Origin: Stercorarius parasiticus
Lineage: Eukaryota > Chordata > Aves > Charadriiformes > Stercorariidae
Assembly (NCBI GenBank): GCA_013396915.1
Contig: VWZL01005154.1
Span: forward strand, 62,001-126,000
DNA: 64,000 nucleotides
Direction: 5' to 3'
Shown here: positions 59,701 to 64,000 of the stretch, one piece after another
How the letters are laid out: each line of letters opens with the position of its first letter
Position numbering within the stretch: the stretch's first letter is position 1
Notes under the pieces: generated by a model
Database searches by the model: none
Seen by the model: the letters and a program-made list of their open reading frames with translations, nothing else
What the model was told of the DNA's origin: nothing
Position numbers and translations under genes: made by a program

Positions 59701-62197
59701 AGACAAAGTTTCTAACAAAATAGTGATTTGTTTGGCAGCAAAATCTGGGTGTCAGAGGTGGGTATATATACACATAGGTGTATTTTTTTTTATATATATA
59801 TATTTATATTTTAACGGGATGGGGGTGTCATCTGAACATATAAATATGAGAAGATAAGACTTTTTTCTAGAAACTTGTTTTCAGGTAGAGCTTATAAAGC
59901 AAAGAAGAAAGTTAGCCAGCAGTGATGATACTGGATCAGGTTGCTGTTCAGGGTTGTGCGCTACAGTGTCAAAATTTATGCTAGGACAGTGCTTTGTGTC
60001 TTTGAGGCATAGCAATGAAAGCAAACTGAAGTATGACACAAAGTTTTTACAAGCTTTTTGCATTGCTTGTATGCACTGAGTCTGAATGCAAGTGAGGCAG
60101 CTCCCTGAAGCAAATCAACAGCAGAAAATGAGAATTAAAAAAAGTAACCATTCATTTTTAGTCTTTCTGCTGTCATTCATTTCTAGTACTTGTAGAAGCA
60201 AATTTACTTAACAGCAGACAATGATTGTGTGAATATATACAACGTAATGAAGGGTAAGATCATTGAGTGAAGTTCGTAGTTTAGGCAAAATGTTTGACTT
60301 TGCGTTGTCAATGTATCTTCCACAGCTGGAAAAGAAAGTGGAGACTTTAAACCGTGAAATAGAGGAGACCAACTCTGACCTGGAGACACTCCTTCAGCGT
60401 CGGGATAGAGAAAATGAAGAAGGAGGGAATTTGGTAGCCATGTTGAGATCTGATATTGAGCAGTCCAAGGATGAAAGGTTTGTACATCTTGGGTTACATA
60501 ATGCTTAGTGGCTGGGTCTTTTTGTTTGCTTGTTTTCTCACTTTTCATAAAGAAATCAATAACTAGGGAATATTAAGCCATCTCAAATTAATAGTGTAGG
60601 ACGATGATACATAGGTTTTTGTTTGCAAGGTTTTTTTTGAGAATTTTTAATTGCCAACCTATCTTGATATGGAGAGCAAGTTTGGGGTATTTTTTTCTTC
60701 CTTTTGTTTCTTGTGGTCTGTTGGAGACTGGTGTTTTTGGGTTTCTGCTGTCTATAATCTTGGAAAAAGCTAGGAAATGGAGAAAGCCTCTTGGTCACAG
60801 AAACCTTGCAGTGCGATGTGGATTGGTTTGATATGTTGTTGGAATGTGTGGGTTAGAGAAACAGTCATGCTGAATAAGCTTCTAGAAGAATTCCCCCTCT
60901 CACCCTTAAGAAACTGGATTACTGTTTTTCTTAAAACTAAAATGTTTTCATAATTATAATTTTTGTTGTCTACTCTGCCAGAACACCCCTAGTTATTTTG
61001 ATGTCACAGATACTATAGTAGTAGAAGTGTTCTCCCTACTGGTGCTTCCACAGATGTAGAAGCCTGAAATGCTTGTGACTGCAGTATGATCTCTCCATCT
61101 AACTGTGGAGAAGACAAAGGTGTTTTTTTTTGTTGAGCCTGCTCTGTAAAAATGGCCTTGGTTTTTTGTGAGTCATCTGAATCATCTTCACTGATAACTG
61201 TCAGACTATGGCAAGATATCCATTTTAGACTGTTGGTTTTTCGGTAGCTTCAGAATGTCTTTTAAATCAAGTGCATGCAATTTTTGAAGCATTTGATGCA
61301 ATTTTGTTCTAGGAAAAAACTGCAGGAATCTTATCAGCATCTTTTGAAATTGCTTATGGAGTTGGTGAAGGCCATAATAGCTATTGAGGACCTTATCTGT
61401 AGCAAGATTGGTCTTTGCCTTGATGACAGTCTGGCTTCTGGAGATTCTGGTGAAAGTCACAGTATTATGGAAGAAATCGGGTTCATGCAGTACTTCAAAG
61501 CCAAAGAAAAGCATCACCTAGAAAAAGGTGAGTACAAAATGCATAATTGGGTGTAGTCAATTAATGTTCTTGCAAAACACCACCTTCTCATTTCCTTTTA
61601 TATGGGTGAGATTCAGAAAGGGGATATCTCTTGTTGCAGTGTTTTCTGTGTCTCTCTCATAATTGCTCCACACTTAAGATGGTGTCTATCCGTGTTCTTT
61701 CAATTTAATTCTTTTAAACAGTGCAAATAGTAAAATGTTGGAAAAGACTGAATGGATAATAGGGCAGGAGAGATTAACTTGGTGAATGCAGAGTTTCAGG
61801 CCTTGATTCCAAACGTTATGGAAGACTGTCCTGATTTGTCAACATTAAGTTACTGATGTGTACAAATTCTTACCTTGTAACACATCTTCAGGATCAAGCG
61901 ATGTTACTATCTGATGTCAGTTGTTATCTGAGTGGCCAGTTCTGTGTCTTTTTTCTGTGTTTTTAAATAACTTGCTTGTTTTCAGTAGATGAGCTGCTTG
62001 ATGAAACTCTCACAGAACACAACCAGCTATCTCCAGTGACTGACGAGAGGGCTGAGCTGAGCCAATACTTATGTGAAAGTGTTTTTGCAAAGCCAGAATT
62101 GGCATGTGAAAATGAAGAAATGATTCTGAAAATTTGTCATCGTTTGCAAGCTGCAGTGGAGAGACTTCTGGAACTGGCTACAGAATCAACTAAACAA
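20566..62197 (+). CDS. PCNT: Pericentrin, exons 2-26 (5' portion of the gene)
   Basis: Pericentrin is a large coiled-coil scaffold of the pericentriolar material that recruits gamma-tubulin complexes and kinases to the centrosome. I join 25 exons (coordinates in the entries below): 7,203 bases, 2,401 codons, no internal stop, and every junction phase agrees. Residue numbers here count from the first codon of exon 2. Residues 1-66 hold the conserved F-R-Q-R-K-T-K...K-K-T-A-K-R-K-G-S block. Residues 84-1170 (exons 4-9) are coiled coils with an acidic gap near 546-706. Residues 1171-2401 align through long stretches with human PCNT, for example [15 protein letters not shown] and [18 protein letters not shown]9 was considered, but the exon 2 and exon 10 blocks match PCNT specifically. 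Exon 1 is missing in a gap, and the PACT domain and the rest lie beyond 64 kb. Confidence 0.93.
20764..22716. other. PCNT intron 2
   Basis: No exon, repeat or RNA gene was recognised in these 1.95 kb of AT-rich sequence. Confidence 0.6.
22717..22767 (+). CDS. PCNT: PCNT exon 3 (17-codon exon)
   Basis: A short exon of 51 bases, phase 0 at both ends, reading [17 protein letters not shown]. The acceptor is cttgccag and the donor is GAA|GTAAGT, a full consensus. It is a serine/acidic linker before the first coiled coil. It is short, so the call rests on the strong donor and the phase fit with exons 2 and 4. Confidence 0.7.
22768..23715. other. PCNT intron 3
   Basis: AT-rich, with a short (AT)n run near 23321-23334. 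A 10-base acceptor-donor pair at 22908-22917 was considered and rejected (see rejected list). Confidence 0.6.
23716..23895 (+). CDS. PCNT: PCNT exon 4 (start of first coiled coil)
   Basis: 60 codons, phase 0 at both ends; acceptor tttctatgaag, donor CAG|GTATGA. It contains [14 protein letters not shown] and [16 protein letters not shown], clear heptad coiled coil. By eye it resembles the M-E-S-E-L-A-G-K-Q...E-E-L-N-R-E-L-E-E-M segment of AKAP9 more than any part of human PCNT I remember. Confidence 0.88.
23896..25166. other. PCNT intron 4
   Basis: No repeat or gene was recognised. One undetermined base at 24316. Confidence 0.6.
25167..25310 (+). CDS. PCNT: PCNT exon 5 (coiled coil)
   Basis: 48 codons, phase 0 at both ends; acceptor atccatgtag, donor CAG|GTGTGC (a weak GT donor). 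It reads [22 protein letters not shown] and ends [10 protein letters not shown]. The I-x-x-L-T-x-x-L-Q-Q-A core parallels AKAP9 'IITQLTANLQQA'. Confidence 0.88.
25311..26911. other. PCNT intron 5
   Basis: No repeat family or gene was recognised; homopolymer T and C runs only (for example C9 at 26520-26528). Confidence 0.6.
26912..27076 (+). CDS. PCNT: PCNT exon 6 (coiled coil)
   Basis: 55 codons, phase 0 at both ends; acceptor tatgtgtccag, donor AAG|GTAAAA. The sequence runs [21 protein letters not shown] and ends [12 protein letters not shown]. The order (M-L-R-S/T-L-R-N break, then L-E/Q-A-Q/K-Q-Q, then a coil) follows the same layout as AKAP9. Confidence 0.88.
27077..28365. other. PCNT intron 6
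   Basis: Nothing recognised beyond AT-rich intronic sequence. Confidence 0.6.
28366..30867 (+). CDS. PCNT: PCNT exon 7, giant 834-codon coiled-coil exon
   Basis: A single uninterrupted exon of 2,502 bases, phase 0 at both ends; acceptor attttatttttaag, donor GAG|GTAGGA. Exon residues 1-300 are highly charged heptad coil (for example [10 protein letters not shown] and [18 protein letters not shown]). Residues about 300-460 form an acidic, Ser/Gly-rich, proline-containing break with [13 protein letters not shown] and [10 protein letters not shown]. Residues 460-834 return to coiled coil ([14 protein letters not shown]...). I recall no equivalent in human PCNT. The layout resembles the N-terminal third of AKAP9. 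Some splitting by unseen introns cannot be excluded, but no stop or weak region suggests it. Confidence 0.92.
30953..31045 (+). CDS. PCNT: PCNT exon 8 (coiled coil)
   Basis: 31 codons, phase 0 at both ends; acceptor cctgttttcag, donor AAG|GTAAAT. It starts [12 protein letters not shown] and ends I-A-L-I-K-K, continuing the exon 7 coil after a very short (85-base) intron. Confidence 0.9.
31256..31432 (+). CDS. PCNT: PCNT exon 9 (coiled coil)
   Basis: 59 codons, phase 0 at both ends; acceptor tttctctgcag, donor CAG|GTAAAA. It reads [24 protein letters not shown] and ends [10 protein letters not shown]. It is the last exon of the block that lacks an obvious human PCNT counterpart. Confidence 0.9.
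31433..32463. other. PCNT intron 9
   Basis: No repeat or gene was recognised. Confidence 0.6.
32464..32719 (+). CDS. PCNT: PCNT exon 10 (diagnostic pericentrin block)
   Basis: 256 bases, ending in phase 1; acceptor ttcttcattacag, donor CTAG|GTATTA. It contains [20 protein letters not shown] and [13 protein letters not shown]. These differ from human PCNT at only a few positions by my recollection and are not found in AKAP9. This exon decides the gene identity. Confidence 0.96.
33051..34380 (-). mobile_element. CR1 LINE copy, antisense to PCNT, internally deleted
   Basis: The plus strand begins with the complement of a CR1 3' UTR (gggttggaagggacctctgg). The minus strand then encodes CR1 ORF2 pieces: C-terminal [13 protein letters not shown], the L-D-F-S-K-A-F-D reverse-transcriptase motif, and upstream [16 protein letters not shown]. 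Going from [12 protein letters not shown] the frame jumps directly to [10 protein letters not shown] at the single N (33809), so the catalytic core with the F-A-D-D block is absent. The 5' end is truncated. Confidence 0.9.
34381..35026. other. PCNT intron 10, unique part between CR1 copies
   Basis: No exon or repeat was recognised. Open frames here (34429-34824 plus, 34482-34976 minus) have no splice support or similarity. Confidence 0.5.
35876..36850 (-). mobile_element. CR1 LINE copy B, antisense, nested in copy A
   Basis: It starts with the complement of the ATTCTATGA-type 3' tail (tagaatcatagaatag) followed by the CR1 3' UTR. After the 452-base gap it encodes [23 protein letters not shown] and [12 protein letters not shown] sequence. 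It is 5' truncated at the H-G-F-T-K-G-K block. The central part is undetermined. Confidence 0.85.
36130..36581. other. Assembly gap (452 N) inside nested CR1 copy B
   Basis: A run of N lies wholly within the younger CR1 copy. Nested, similar CR1 copies are a plausible cause of the break. No PCNT exon need be missing here because the exon 10/11 phases match. Confidence 0.9.
37356..37414 (+). CDS. PCNT: PCNT exon 11 (short coiled coil)
   Basis: 59 bases, entering with two bases to complete a Val codon and ending in phase 0; acceptor ttatttcacag, donor GAG|GTACAA. It reads [20 protein letters not shown]. Similarity to human PCNT is modest here, but the phases fit exons 10 and 12 exactly. Confidence 0.88.
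37592..37766 (+). CDS. PCNT: PCNT exon 12 (coiled coil)
   Basis: 175 bases, phase 0 in and phase 1 out; acceptor tgctttcttag, donor AAAA|GTAAGT. It contains [11 protein letters not shown], then [13 protein letters not shown], parallel to human 'TLKEDWESE...LSAKHQSEMEDLQ'. Confidence 0.93.
37767..38919. other. PCNT intron 12
   Basis: No repeat or gene was recognised. Confidence 0.6.
38920..39056 (+). CDS. PCNT: PCNT exon 13 (coiled coil)
   Basis: 137 bases, entering in phase 1 and ending in phase 0; acceptor taattttag, donor GAG|GTAAAT. It reads [17 protein letters not shown] and [10 protein letters not shown], aligning with human 'NLESHHQAAIEKL' and 'QSEHGRCLED'. Confidence 0.92.
39057..39599. 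other. PCNT intron 13
   Basis: Nothing recognised. Confidence 0.6.
39600..39711 (+). CDS. PCNT: PCNT exon 14 (coiled coil)
   Basis: 112 bases, phase 0 in and phase 1 out; acceptor atcttccatag, donor AGTG|GTATGT. It contains [21 protein letters not shown] and R-Q-E-L-S, nearly identical to human 'YEDLKAQSQEEIRRLWSQLDS...RQELS'. Confidence 0.95.
39712..41896. other. PCNT intron 14, left part
   Basis: It contains a long T-rich, G-interrupted tract at about 40621-40686 and otherwise unremarkable AT-rich sequence. The open frames it generates (40522-40791 plus, 40497-40850 minus) are homopolymer artefacts. Confidence 0.55.
41897..43720 (-). mobile_element. Long CR1 LINE copy, antisense to PCNT, nearly open ORF2
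   Basis: The plus strand starts with tagaatcatagaaagcattgggttgg, the complement of the CR1 3' end. On the minus strand an almost continuous ORF2 segment of about 600 codons can be followed: K-G-F-Y-R-Y, then [52 protein letters not shown], and the C-terminal [12 protein letters not shown] domain. I find only two in-frame stops (near 43531-43533 and 42688-42690) and no frameshift. The F-A-D-D catalytic motif reads F-A-D-N. The endonuclease and ORF1 are missing by 5' truncation. Confidence 0.92.
43721..44570. other. PCNT intron 14, right part
   Basis: No exon or repeat was recognised beyond the fading 5' edge of the CR1 copy. Confidence 0.55.
44571..44835 (+). CDS. PCNT: PCNT exon 15 (coiled coil)
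   Basis: 265 bases, completing the Glu codon from exon 14 and ending in phase 2; acceptor cctctattccag, donor ATCAG|GTAATC. It reads [21 protein letters not shown] and [14 protein letters not shown], matching human 'ELHEQLLARTSRVEDLEQLKQ' and 'ELEQLRIYFEKKLR' almost residue by residue. Confidence 0.96.
45117..45201 (+). CDS. PCNT: PCNT exon 16 (short)
   Basis: 85 bases, entering in phase 2 and ending in phase 0; acceptor ccctttcctcag, donor CAG|GTAATA. It reads [16 protein letters not shown] and ends N-Q-Q-L-E-Q-Y-Q. This part of pericentrin is poorly conserved, so the call rests on splice sites and phase. Confidence 0.85.
45202..46057. other. PCNT intron 16
   Basis: Nothing recognised; the open frame at 45639-46091 runs into exon 17 out of an intron and is not coding upstream of the acceptor. 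Confidence 0.55.
46058..46253 (+). CDS. PCNT: PCNT exon 17 (coiled coil)
   Basis: 196 bases, phase 0 in and phase 1 out; acceptor ctgtttgcag, donor AAAG|GTAAGA. It contains [19 protein letters not shown], aligning with human 'HRHQLEALESPLCIQHEGH', and then a longer coil ending E-E-H-I-K. In human this segment is degenerate, while here the heptads are regular. Confidence 0.9.
46254..47684. other. PCNT intron 17
   Basis: No repeat or gene was recognised. Its 3' end is an unusual acceptor tract in which T-rich sequence switches to CCCCGGGCCCCGCCAG. Confidence 0.6.
47685..47923 (+). CDS. PCNT: PCNT exon 18 (coiled coil)
   Basis: 239 bases, entering in phase 1 and ending in phase 0; acceptor gggccccgccag, donor AAG|GTAATT. 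It contains [19 protein letters not shown] and H-L-K-E-E-M-E-K, aligning with human 'AARVLGLETEHKVQLSLLQ' and 'RLKDDLEK'. Confidence 0.92.
48025..48113 (+). mobile_element. CR1 3' tail fragment, sense to PCNT
   Basis: The sequence ggtgtccctgcccatggcag is followed by ggaactacatgatctctaag and ends aaaccattctatga, the 3' UTR end of CR1 in the plus orientation. Only about 90 bases remain. It is the one sense-oriented CR1 piece seen within PCNT. Confidence 0.85.
48114..50002. other. PCNT intron 18, remainder
   Basis: Open frames at 48607-49393 (plus) and 48781-49278 (minus) lack in-frame splice sites and resemble no protein. Nothing else was recognised. Confidence 0.55.
50003..50469 (+). CDS. PCNT: PCNT exon 19 (coiled coil)
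   Basis: 467 bases, phase 0 in and phase 2 out; acceptor ctgtgtccacag, donor ACAA|GTAAGT. It contains [25 protein letters not shown], aligning with human '[25 protein letters not shown]', and [11 protein letters not shown] near the end. Confidence 0.96.
50470..51695. other. PCNT intron 19
   Basis: No repeat or gene was recognised. Confidence 0.6.
51696..52272 (+). CDS. PCNT: PCNT exon 20 (coiled coil with internal repeats)
   Basis: 577 bases, completing a Lys codon and ending in phase 0; acceptor aatcatatag, donor AAG|GTGAGC. It contains [30 protein letters not shown], almost identical to human 'LQTKHAADLGALETRHLSSLDSLESCYLSE'. The motif (F/L)-Q-(A/T)-K-H-Q-A-(E/Q)-I-(E/D) occurs twice, a degenerate internal repeat. 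Confidence 0.96.
52449..53336 (-). mobile_element. CR1 LINE copy, antisense, 5' truncated
   Basis: The plus strand starts tcatagaatcatagaatggt, the complement of the ATTCTATGA tail. The minus strand encodes the C-terminal ORF2 domain from [14 protein letters not shown] through [12 protein letters not shown] to the 3' UTR. A TGA replaces the Trp expected just before A-Q-A-N-L. The 5' break falls near the D-R-L-E-R block. It lies in PCNT intron 20. Confidence 0.92.
53337..54032. other. PCNT intron 20, right part
   Basis: Nothing recognised. Confidence 0.6.
54033..54266 (+). CDS. PCNT: PCNT exon 21 (coiled coil)
   Basis: 78 codons, phase 0 at both ends; acceptor atgcttacacag, donor GAG|GTCAGA (non-consensus after GT). 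It reads [18 protein letters not shown] and [18 protein letters not shown] do not recall a matching block in human PCNT between the corresponding neighbours, so this may be another segment shortened in mammals. Confidence 0.87.
54267..55887. other. PCNT intron 21
   Basis: No repeat or gene was recognised; a short A-rich run lies near 55387-55412. Confidence 0.6.
55888..56052 (+). CDS. PCNT: PCNT exon 22 (coiled coil)
   Basis: 55 codons, phase 0 at both ends; acceptor acttgtctgcag, donor AAG|GTAGGG. It reads [22 protein letters not shown] and ends E-Q-Q-I-A-Q-L-K. There is no clear human match from memory. Phase, splice sites and heptads support it. Confidence 0.87.
58325..58374. repeat. Short minisatellite, 20-base unit
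   Basis: The unit CGTCTCTGTCCGCACTTGTC is repeated about two and a half times, with one G-to-C change in the second copy (CCCACTTGTC). It lies in PCNT intron 22. Confidence 0.85.
58599..58620. repeat. (GT)n microsatellite
   Basis: An uninterrupted run of GT dinucleotides about 50 bases upstream of the exon 23 acceptor. Confidence 0.85.
58669..58815 (+). CDS. PCNT: PCNT exon 23 (coiled coil)
   Basis: 49 codons, phase 0 at both ends; acceptor ctttatacag, donor CAG|GTGCGT. It reads [17 protein letters not shown] and [15 protein letters not shown], aligning with human 'GEFGSEKKTALHEKEETL' and 'HQEEKESLSLQLQKK'. Confidence 0.94.
58816..60325. other. PCNT intron 23
   Basis: A TA-rich simple repeat lies at about 59763-59811. 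No other feature was recognised. Confidence 0.6.
59763..59811. repeat. (TA)n-rich simple repeat
   Basis: An imperfect run of TATATA with a T tract in the middle, intronic. Confidence 0.8.
60326..60477 (+). CDS. PCNT: PCNT exon 24 (coiled coil)
   Basis: 152 bases, phase 0 in and phase 2 out; acceptor atcttccacag, donor AAAG|GTTTGT (weak). It reads [29 protein letters not shown], aligning with human 'LSHEIEECRSELEVLQQRRERENREGANL'. Confidence 0.95.
60478..61312. other. PCNT intron 24
   Basis: Nothing recognised. Confidence 0.6.
61313..61527 (+). CDS. PCNT: PCNT exon 25
   Basis: 215 bases, entering in phase 2 and ending in phase 1; acceptor attttgttctag, donor AAAG|GTGAGT. It contains [19 protein letters not shown] and K-I-G-L-C-L-D-D-S, aligning with human 'ERVGLCLDDAG' and with AKAP9 'RLLKILLEVVKTTAAVEETI'. 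It is a block shared by both paralogues. Confidence 0.95.
61986..62197 (+). CDS. PCNT: PCNT exon 26 (last exon found in the window)
   Basis: 212 bases, entering in phase 1 and ending in phase 0; acceptor ttgcttgttttcag, donor CAA|GTAAAA. It reads [11 protein letters not shown] and [18 protein letters not shown], aligning with human 'LPELDRTLSE' and 'LSLAVDGLMEMALDSSRQ' and with the AKAP9 'RLQAAVEKLLEAISETS' block. The gene continues beyond the window. Confidence 0.94.
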
Positions 62198-63565
62198 GTA
62201 AAACTTTTTCATCTGTATAGAAGCATAATTATACTGAAAATGTGAAATGTTTTAAGGCTTGTGTATTTAGCACCCTGTAGGATTGACTGCTAAAAAGAAA
62301 CGGATTTTGTCTGAATACATGACAAGCTATCAGTATAGGGAGGCAAGTGCACCCCCTGTTCCTTACAGTGAAGGTTGTGCCCTTATTTGATCACTTCTTA
62401 GAAATGAGACTTTAATTATTATTTTTTTCTTCTAGCAAGTCCTGTAAGAAGGCTGTAAGTCAGTTGCATTAAGTAGATTTAAACTAGGATTTTCAGATGT
62501 GTTTGGTAACTTCAGGAGACCAAGAGTTAAGGGGTTTTTGAGGGGTTTTTATTGTACTTCACATCAATGCTTCTTCAACACTGAAAAGCAGGTTCAAAAA
62601 AACTCAGTCCCATGTTAAAATGTTTTGGAGACATGTAGACAGCAAGAAGCAAGCATCTTTGTAATTATATACTGCTTAATTGTGATAAAAGGAGCTGGAC
62701 TCAATATCACGAAAGAATTTAAGTATTTCCATACTGAATTTTGCAATGTGTAGACATTCAGCTTTGGGAACAGAAGCTGGAAATCTGATGTAGTTGCCCA
62801 AGTACTGTATACATTTCGAGGATTGAATTTAGTGCTACAGTAATTAGTTTGTTGAGTAAGGAAGCCCTTAATTTAAGAGAAAATGTGAAGGGAAGCAATA
62901 TATCTAAAACTCGTCTTCTCATCAGGTTTTTTGTGCAACCCAGAGATAAGCATCTGTGTGAAATGTATATTCACCATGTTAAAAAATACCTCCTAGAGTG
63001 AGGTGCTTAAATTTGTACTTTTGGGTACTGATGCTGGTTCCACTAGCATGTAGCTAACTTGCAGTTAAAGTGCTTGCGCAAGCCATGGCAGATCTAGATT
63101 CTCGGTCACCTTCATCAGTTGCATTCAAGCATATTTTGCTTACATCTGTGAAATACCCTATCCTATCCTAGGATAAGCTAAATATAAACTAAATGGGAAC
63201 GGGGTTGCTCTGTTCCTTTCCTCTGAACTTGAGACATTGCACATAGGAATGCAGGATACATAGTCTCAGAGAACTGGTGCCATACCTTGGAAACCTGATT
63301 ATATTTTGACTTCATTCTCTATTAGACATGCCTGAATCTCTTGAAGAATTTAAGTGAATTTCAAGAGGCTCAGGAATTGTCAAGTTGAGCATTTAGCCAT
63401 CAGGAAGGTACCTCTTTTTATGCAGACTAAGGAAACTTATGTGCCTAAAGGAGATTTGTGGCAAAAATAGAAGTATTATGAGTACAGGGAGACACCAAAG
63501 TGTCCCGGGGTTTTGGGCAAAGTCAACCTGGTACTGAAATGAAACTTCAAAACCTGGACCTTAAT
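62198..63565. other. PCNT intron 26, left part
   Basis: I looked for the next conserved block (human L-E-E-A-R-Q-I-H-S-R-F-E) and did not find it. No repeat was recognised. Confidence 0.55.
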
Positions 63566-64000
63566 GCTGTCGTAGTTTTGGCCGGATTGGCCAATCGGAA
63601 CGACAGATGGCCCTCCCCGCCCTCTCTCCTCAGAGAGGAGAGGAAGAGATAAGGAGATTTACAAGTTTAGAAAAAGAACTAAACTACTTTAATGAAAATA
63701 ATAATAAATAAGAAAATAGCAAATAATAATAATAGAANNTCCGCTCCTCCCTGCAGGTGGGACCCTTCTACGCTTCTCTGCTTCCGACCCTCTAACGGGG
63801 CAGAAAGCGAAGTTAGCTGACCTTGGTTGTTATAGCAATAAGTATAAGCAAGAGCCTCTGTGCATACCATTCCTTGGTATAATCAGGTCTTATCACTCTG
63901 AGAGCGAACAGTTTCTGAACAATATGCTGTTAATTTCAGACTTTAGTCAGGTAGAAGAGGCCCAGCTAAAAAGTAAAATTACAAATCAGAAAATTGGTTC
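63566..64000. mobile_element. LTR-like retroelement sequence, truncated by the window edge
   Basis: Sequence character changes abruptly at about 63566. It reads TGTCGTAGTTTTGGCCGGAT, then a CT/GA-rich hairpin (ctctcctcagagaggagag), then an A/T-rich stretch with repeated AATAATAATAA. After an NN at 63738-63739 comes more repeat-like sequence. The TG start and this order of segments match long terminal repeats of endogenous retroviruses common in bird genomes, by recollection. I see no viral gene in it. Orientation and exact family are uncertain. Confidence 0.55.
63738..63739. other. Two undetermined bases (possible collapsed gap)
   Basis: NN lies inside the LTR-like repeat, immediately after a low-complexity AATAAT run. 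Such short N strings may hide an undetermined length of missing repeat. Confidence 0.6.

Noticed and set aside
20566..62197. Assignment of the gene to AKAP9 rather than PCNT
   Set aside because: The exon 2 ([16 protein letters not shown]) and exon 10, 14, 15 and 20 blocks match pericentrin closely, and the neighbour is the C21orf58-like gene as at the human PCNT locus.

Overview
The window looks like avian nuclear DNA. It carries many 5'-truncated CR1 LINE copies, several with the ATTCTATGA-type 3' tail and the 'gggttggaaggg' 3' UTR signature typical of birds. It also has an LTR-like repeat at the right edge, long introns with short exons, and a GC-rich promoter island that the assembly failed to close. 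Gene order matches human 21q22.3, where C21orf58 and PCNT lie head to head.

Left part (1-13.6 kb, minus strand): exons of a C21orf58-like gene (DUF4587 family). I can place five exons with good splice sites (8177-8248, 4702-4769, 3856-3999, 3286-3400, 1756-1895) and one doubtful terminal exon (1358-1612). At least one exon between 8177 and 4769 is missing from my reconstruction because the reading phases do not join. Centre-left (13.6-14.8 kb): a CpG/GC-rich island with inverted CCAAT boxes, Sp1 boxes and TTTGAA elements. It probably serves as the shared divergent promoter and is interrupted by a 351-base gap.

Right part (20.6-62.2 kb, plus strand): the 5' portion of PCNT (pericentrin), a coiled-coil centrosome scaffold. 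Twenty-five exons, which I number 2 to 26, join without a single frame conflict into 2,401 codons. Exon 1 (the start codon and about 18 residues) is not visible and most likely lies in the promoter gap. The 3' half, including the PACT domain, lies beyond the window. Exons 2 and 10-26 align by eye with human pericentrin. Exons 3-9, about 1,100 residues including one 2.5-kb exon, have no counterpart that I remember in human PCNT and resemble the N-terminal coiled coils of the paralogue AKAP9. All of exons 2-9 are multiples of three bases, so this block could be gained, lost or skipped without a frameshift. This is the most interesting signal in the window.

The PCNT introns hold four large CR1 copies or clusters, all antisense to the gene. 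One is a nested insertion and one has its reverse-transcriptase core missing exactly at a single N. I see no RNA genes, CRISPR arrays or operons.
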